DNA of 40,017 bases from an uncultured Eubacteriales bacterium. Its GTDB lineage: Bacteria > Bacillota > Clostridia > Oscillospirales > Acutalibacteraceae. The position numbers and the translations under genes are program-made. The stretch spans positions 1 through 40,017 of the forward strand of contig OMYD01000014.1 in NCBI GenBank assembly GCA_900315195.1. The letters run 5' to 3'. Every line of letters starts with the position of its first letter. The first letter of the stretch is position 1. This document shows, piece by piece, positions 38,234 to 40,017 of the stretch. A model generated the notes under the pieces. That model ran no database searches. It saw only the letters and a list, made by a program, of their open reading frames with translations, and was not told where the DNA came from.

Positions 38234-40017
38234 ATGAGCAACAAAGAATATCCCATTGTAGAGAACGCGGAGAGCTTTGAAGCGGCGCTCGCAAGAGTAA
38301 GAGAAGCGCAGAAGGCTTTTTCGACGTTTACTCAGGAACAGGTCGACAGGATCTTTCTTGCGGCGGCTACCGCGGCTAACCGCGCAAGACTTCCGCTTGC
38401 CAAAATGGCTGTGGAGGAAACCGGCATGGGCGTAGCGGAGGACAAGGTGATCAAGAACCACTTCGCTTCCGAGTACATCTACAACGCTTACAGAGATGTC
38501 AGGACCTGCGGCGTTATTGAGGAGAACAAAACCTTCGGCACAAAGAAAATCGCCGAGCCTATCGGCGTTATCGCCGCCGTTATCCCCACCACCAACCCCA
38601 CCTCAACCGCTATCTTCAAGGCGCTTATCTGCCTTAAAACAAGAAACGGAATCATCATAAGCCCCCACCCGCGCGCAAAGAAAAGCACTATCGCGGCGGC
38701 TAAGATCGTTCTTGAGGCGGCTGTCGCGGCGGGTGCTCCCGAGGGCATTATAAGCTGGATCGACGTTCCCTCGCTTGAGCTTACAAACATGCTTATGCAG
38801 GAGGCCGACTGCATTCTCGCTACGGGCGGCCCCGGAATGGTTAAGGCGGCTTACTCAAGCGGCAAGCCCGCTCTGGGCGTAGGCGCCGGCAACACCCCCG
38901 CCATTATCGACGAAAGCGCCGATATTTTACTGGCGGTCAACTCGATTATCCACTCAAAGACCTTTGACAACGGCATGATTTGCGCGTCCGAGCAGAGCGT
39001 TATCGTAAACCACAAAATTTACGACAAGGTCAAGGCGGAATTCAAGGCTCGCGGCTGCTACTTCCTCAGCGACGAGGAAACCGAAAAGGTCAGAAAGACT
39101 ATCATCATCAACGGCGCGCTCAACGCTAAAATAGTAGGTCAGAAGCCCGTTACCATAGCCGCTCTGGCAGGGGTTACGGTTCCCGAGACCACTAAAATCC
39201 TCATAGGCGAGGTCGAATCAGTCGACATCAGCGAGGAATTCGCCCACGAAAAGCTCAGTCCCGTGCTTGCTATGTACAAGTCGGAGAGCTTTGACGACGC
39301 CTTAGCGAAGGCTGAACAGCTTATCGCCGACGGCGGCTACGGCCACACCTCGTCGATCTACCTCGATATTGTAAACGAAAAAGAAAAGCTCGATAGATTT
39401 GCGGCTAAGATGAAAACCTGCCGTATTCTCGTAAACACTCCCTCGTCACAGGGCGGTATCGGCGACCTTTACAACTTCAACCTCACCCCCTCGCTTACTC
39501 TGGGCTGCGGCTCATGGGGCGGCAACTCGGTGAGCGAGAACGTCGGAGTAAAGCACCTGCTGAACATTAAAACCGTTGCCGAGAGGAGAGAGAATATGCT
39601 TTGGTTCAGAGCGCCCGAGAAGGTTTATATAAAGAAAGGCTGTATGCCGATTGCTCTTCAGGAGCTCAAGGATGTAATGGGCAAAAAGCGCGCCTTCCTT
39701 GTAACCGACTCCTTCTTATACAAAAACGGCTATTCAAAGCCGATTACCGACAAGCTTGACGAAATGGGAATCGCCTACACGGTATTCTCTGACGTTGAGC
39801 CCGACCCGACGCTGATTTCGGCTCAGAACGGCGCCGAGGCTATGCGCAAGTTTGAGCCCGACGTAATTATCGCGCTGGGCGGCGGCTCCGCTATGGACGC
39901 GGCTAAAATCATGTGGGTACTTTACGAGCATCCCGAGGTTGACTTCGGCGACATGGCGATGCGCTTTATCGACATCCGCAAGCGCGTTTACACCTTCCCC
40001 AAGATGGGCGAAAAGGC
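38234..40017 (+). CDS. adhE: Bifunctional acetaldehyde/alcohol dehydrogenase AdhE (3' end missing)
   Basis: The first 594 codons of an enzyme of about 870. It reduces acetyl-CoA to acetaldehyde (N-terminal ALDH domain) and then to ethanol (C-terminal iron ADH). AEPIGVIAAVIPTTNPTSTA and GVGAGNTPAI are ALDH motifs; Cys250 in NGMICASEQSV is the catalytic thiol. The linker QGGIGDLYNFN leads to the iron ADH domain at about 455, with GGGSAMDAAK (about 549) binding NAD. The metal ligands lie beyond the window. AGAGG precedes the ATG. I see no Rex site in the short gap upstream, so its promoter may be that of the lipoprotein. Confidence 0.95.
   Translation, partial: MSNKEYPIVENAESFEAALARVREAQKAFSTFTQEQVDRIFLAAATAANRARLPLAKMAVEETGMGVAEDKVIKNHFASEYIYNAYRDVRTCGVIEENKTFGTKKIAEPIGVIAAVIPTTNPTSTAIFKALICLKTRNGIIISPHPRAKKSTIAAAKIVLEAAVAAGAPEGIISWIDVPSLELTNMLMQEADCILATGGPGMVKAAYSSGKPALGVGAGNTPAIIDESADILLAVNSIIHSKTFDNGMICASEQSVIVNHKIYDKVKAEFKARGCYFLSDEETEKVRKTIIINGALNAKIVGQKPVTIAALAGVTVPETTKILIGEVESVDISEEFAHEKLSPVLAMYKSESFDDALAKAEQLIADGGYGHTSSIYLDIVNEKEKLDRFAAKMKTCRILVNTPSSQGGIGDLYNFNLTPSLTLGCGSWGGNSVSENVGVKHLLNIKTVAERRENMLWFRAPEKVYIKKGCMPIALQELKDVMGKKRAFLVTDSFLYKNGYSKPITDKLDEMGIAYTVFSDVEPDPTLISAQNGAEAMRKFEPDVIIALGGGSAMDAAKIMWVLYEHPEVDFGDMAMRFIDIRKRVYTFPKMGEK

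Overview
The window looks like a chromosomal segment of a Gram-positive, low-to-mid-GC gut anaerobe of the Ruminococcus / Oscillospiraceae type. The evidence is a secreted type I pullulanase carrying a dockerin and starch-binding modules (the arrangement known from Ruminococcus 'amylosomes'), a bifunctional AdhE typical of ethanol-producing fermenters, the Firmicutes order hisS-aspS, the mreBCD-PBP2-minD-mgsA cluster, AGGAGG-type ribosome binding sites and many zinc-ribbon membrane proteins. No rRNA, tRNA, CRISPR array, phage or intact insertion sequence was seen. This is a reading by eye; no database search was run.

Layout. 1-2631 (minus): an SPFH protein, a zinc-ribbon membrane protein and the first codons of a secreted protein, resembling the Bacillus ydjGHI membrane-stress set. 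2794-6737 (minus): hisS, aspS and a Tim44-like zinc-ribbon membrane protein. 7000-9233: a nonsense-broken zinc-ribbon membrane protein, convergent with a membrane-anchored seven-bladed RCC1 propeller. 9301-15006 (minus): mgsA, minD, PBP2, mreD, mreC, mreB, the elongation cluster, with minC, minE and rodA absent. 15248-18461 (minus): dut, a U32 peptidase-family protein and zapA, with two inverted copies of a 160-bp MITE-like repeat. 18793-22485: the dockerin pullulanase. 22687-25311: a three-gene ABC-2 exporter. 25578-26715 (plus): a DUF6514-like protein and a PflX-like radical SAM protein. 26757-28379 (minus): ApbE and a small DUF4160 pair that looks like a toxin-antitoxin module with its own palindromic operator. 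28757-31493: trkH and a damaged trkA. 31715-33637: dCMP deaminase with a hypothetical membrane protein, then a convergent HD-domain protein. 33728-35401: an NlpC/P60 cell-wall hydrolase with a WalR-like box at its promoter. 35402-36019: a repeat-rich intergenic block. 36020-37216: an AT-rich XRE regulator and membrane protein pair. 37417-40017: a leucine-rich-repeat lipoprotein and adhE, which runs off the end.

Themes. Cell-envelope growth and upkeep dominates: MreBCD/PBP2, MinD, ZapA, the NlpC/P60 hydrolase, and the SPFH group. Carbon flow is represented by the pullulanase (starch), methylglyoxal synthase (glycolytic overflow) and AdhE (ethanol). At least six proteins carry short CxxC...CxxC zinc ribbons joined to membrane segments. 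Small decay events are visible: a nonsense codon in the gene at 7000, and a deletion plus frameshift in trkA. Small intergenic repeats of at least three families are scattered through the window.
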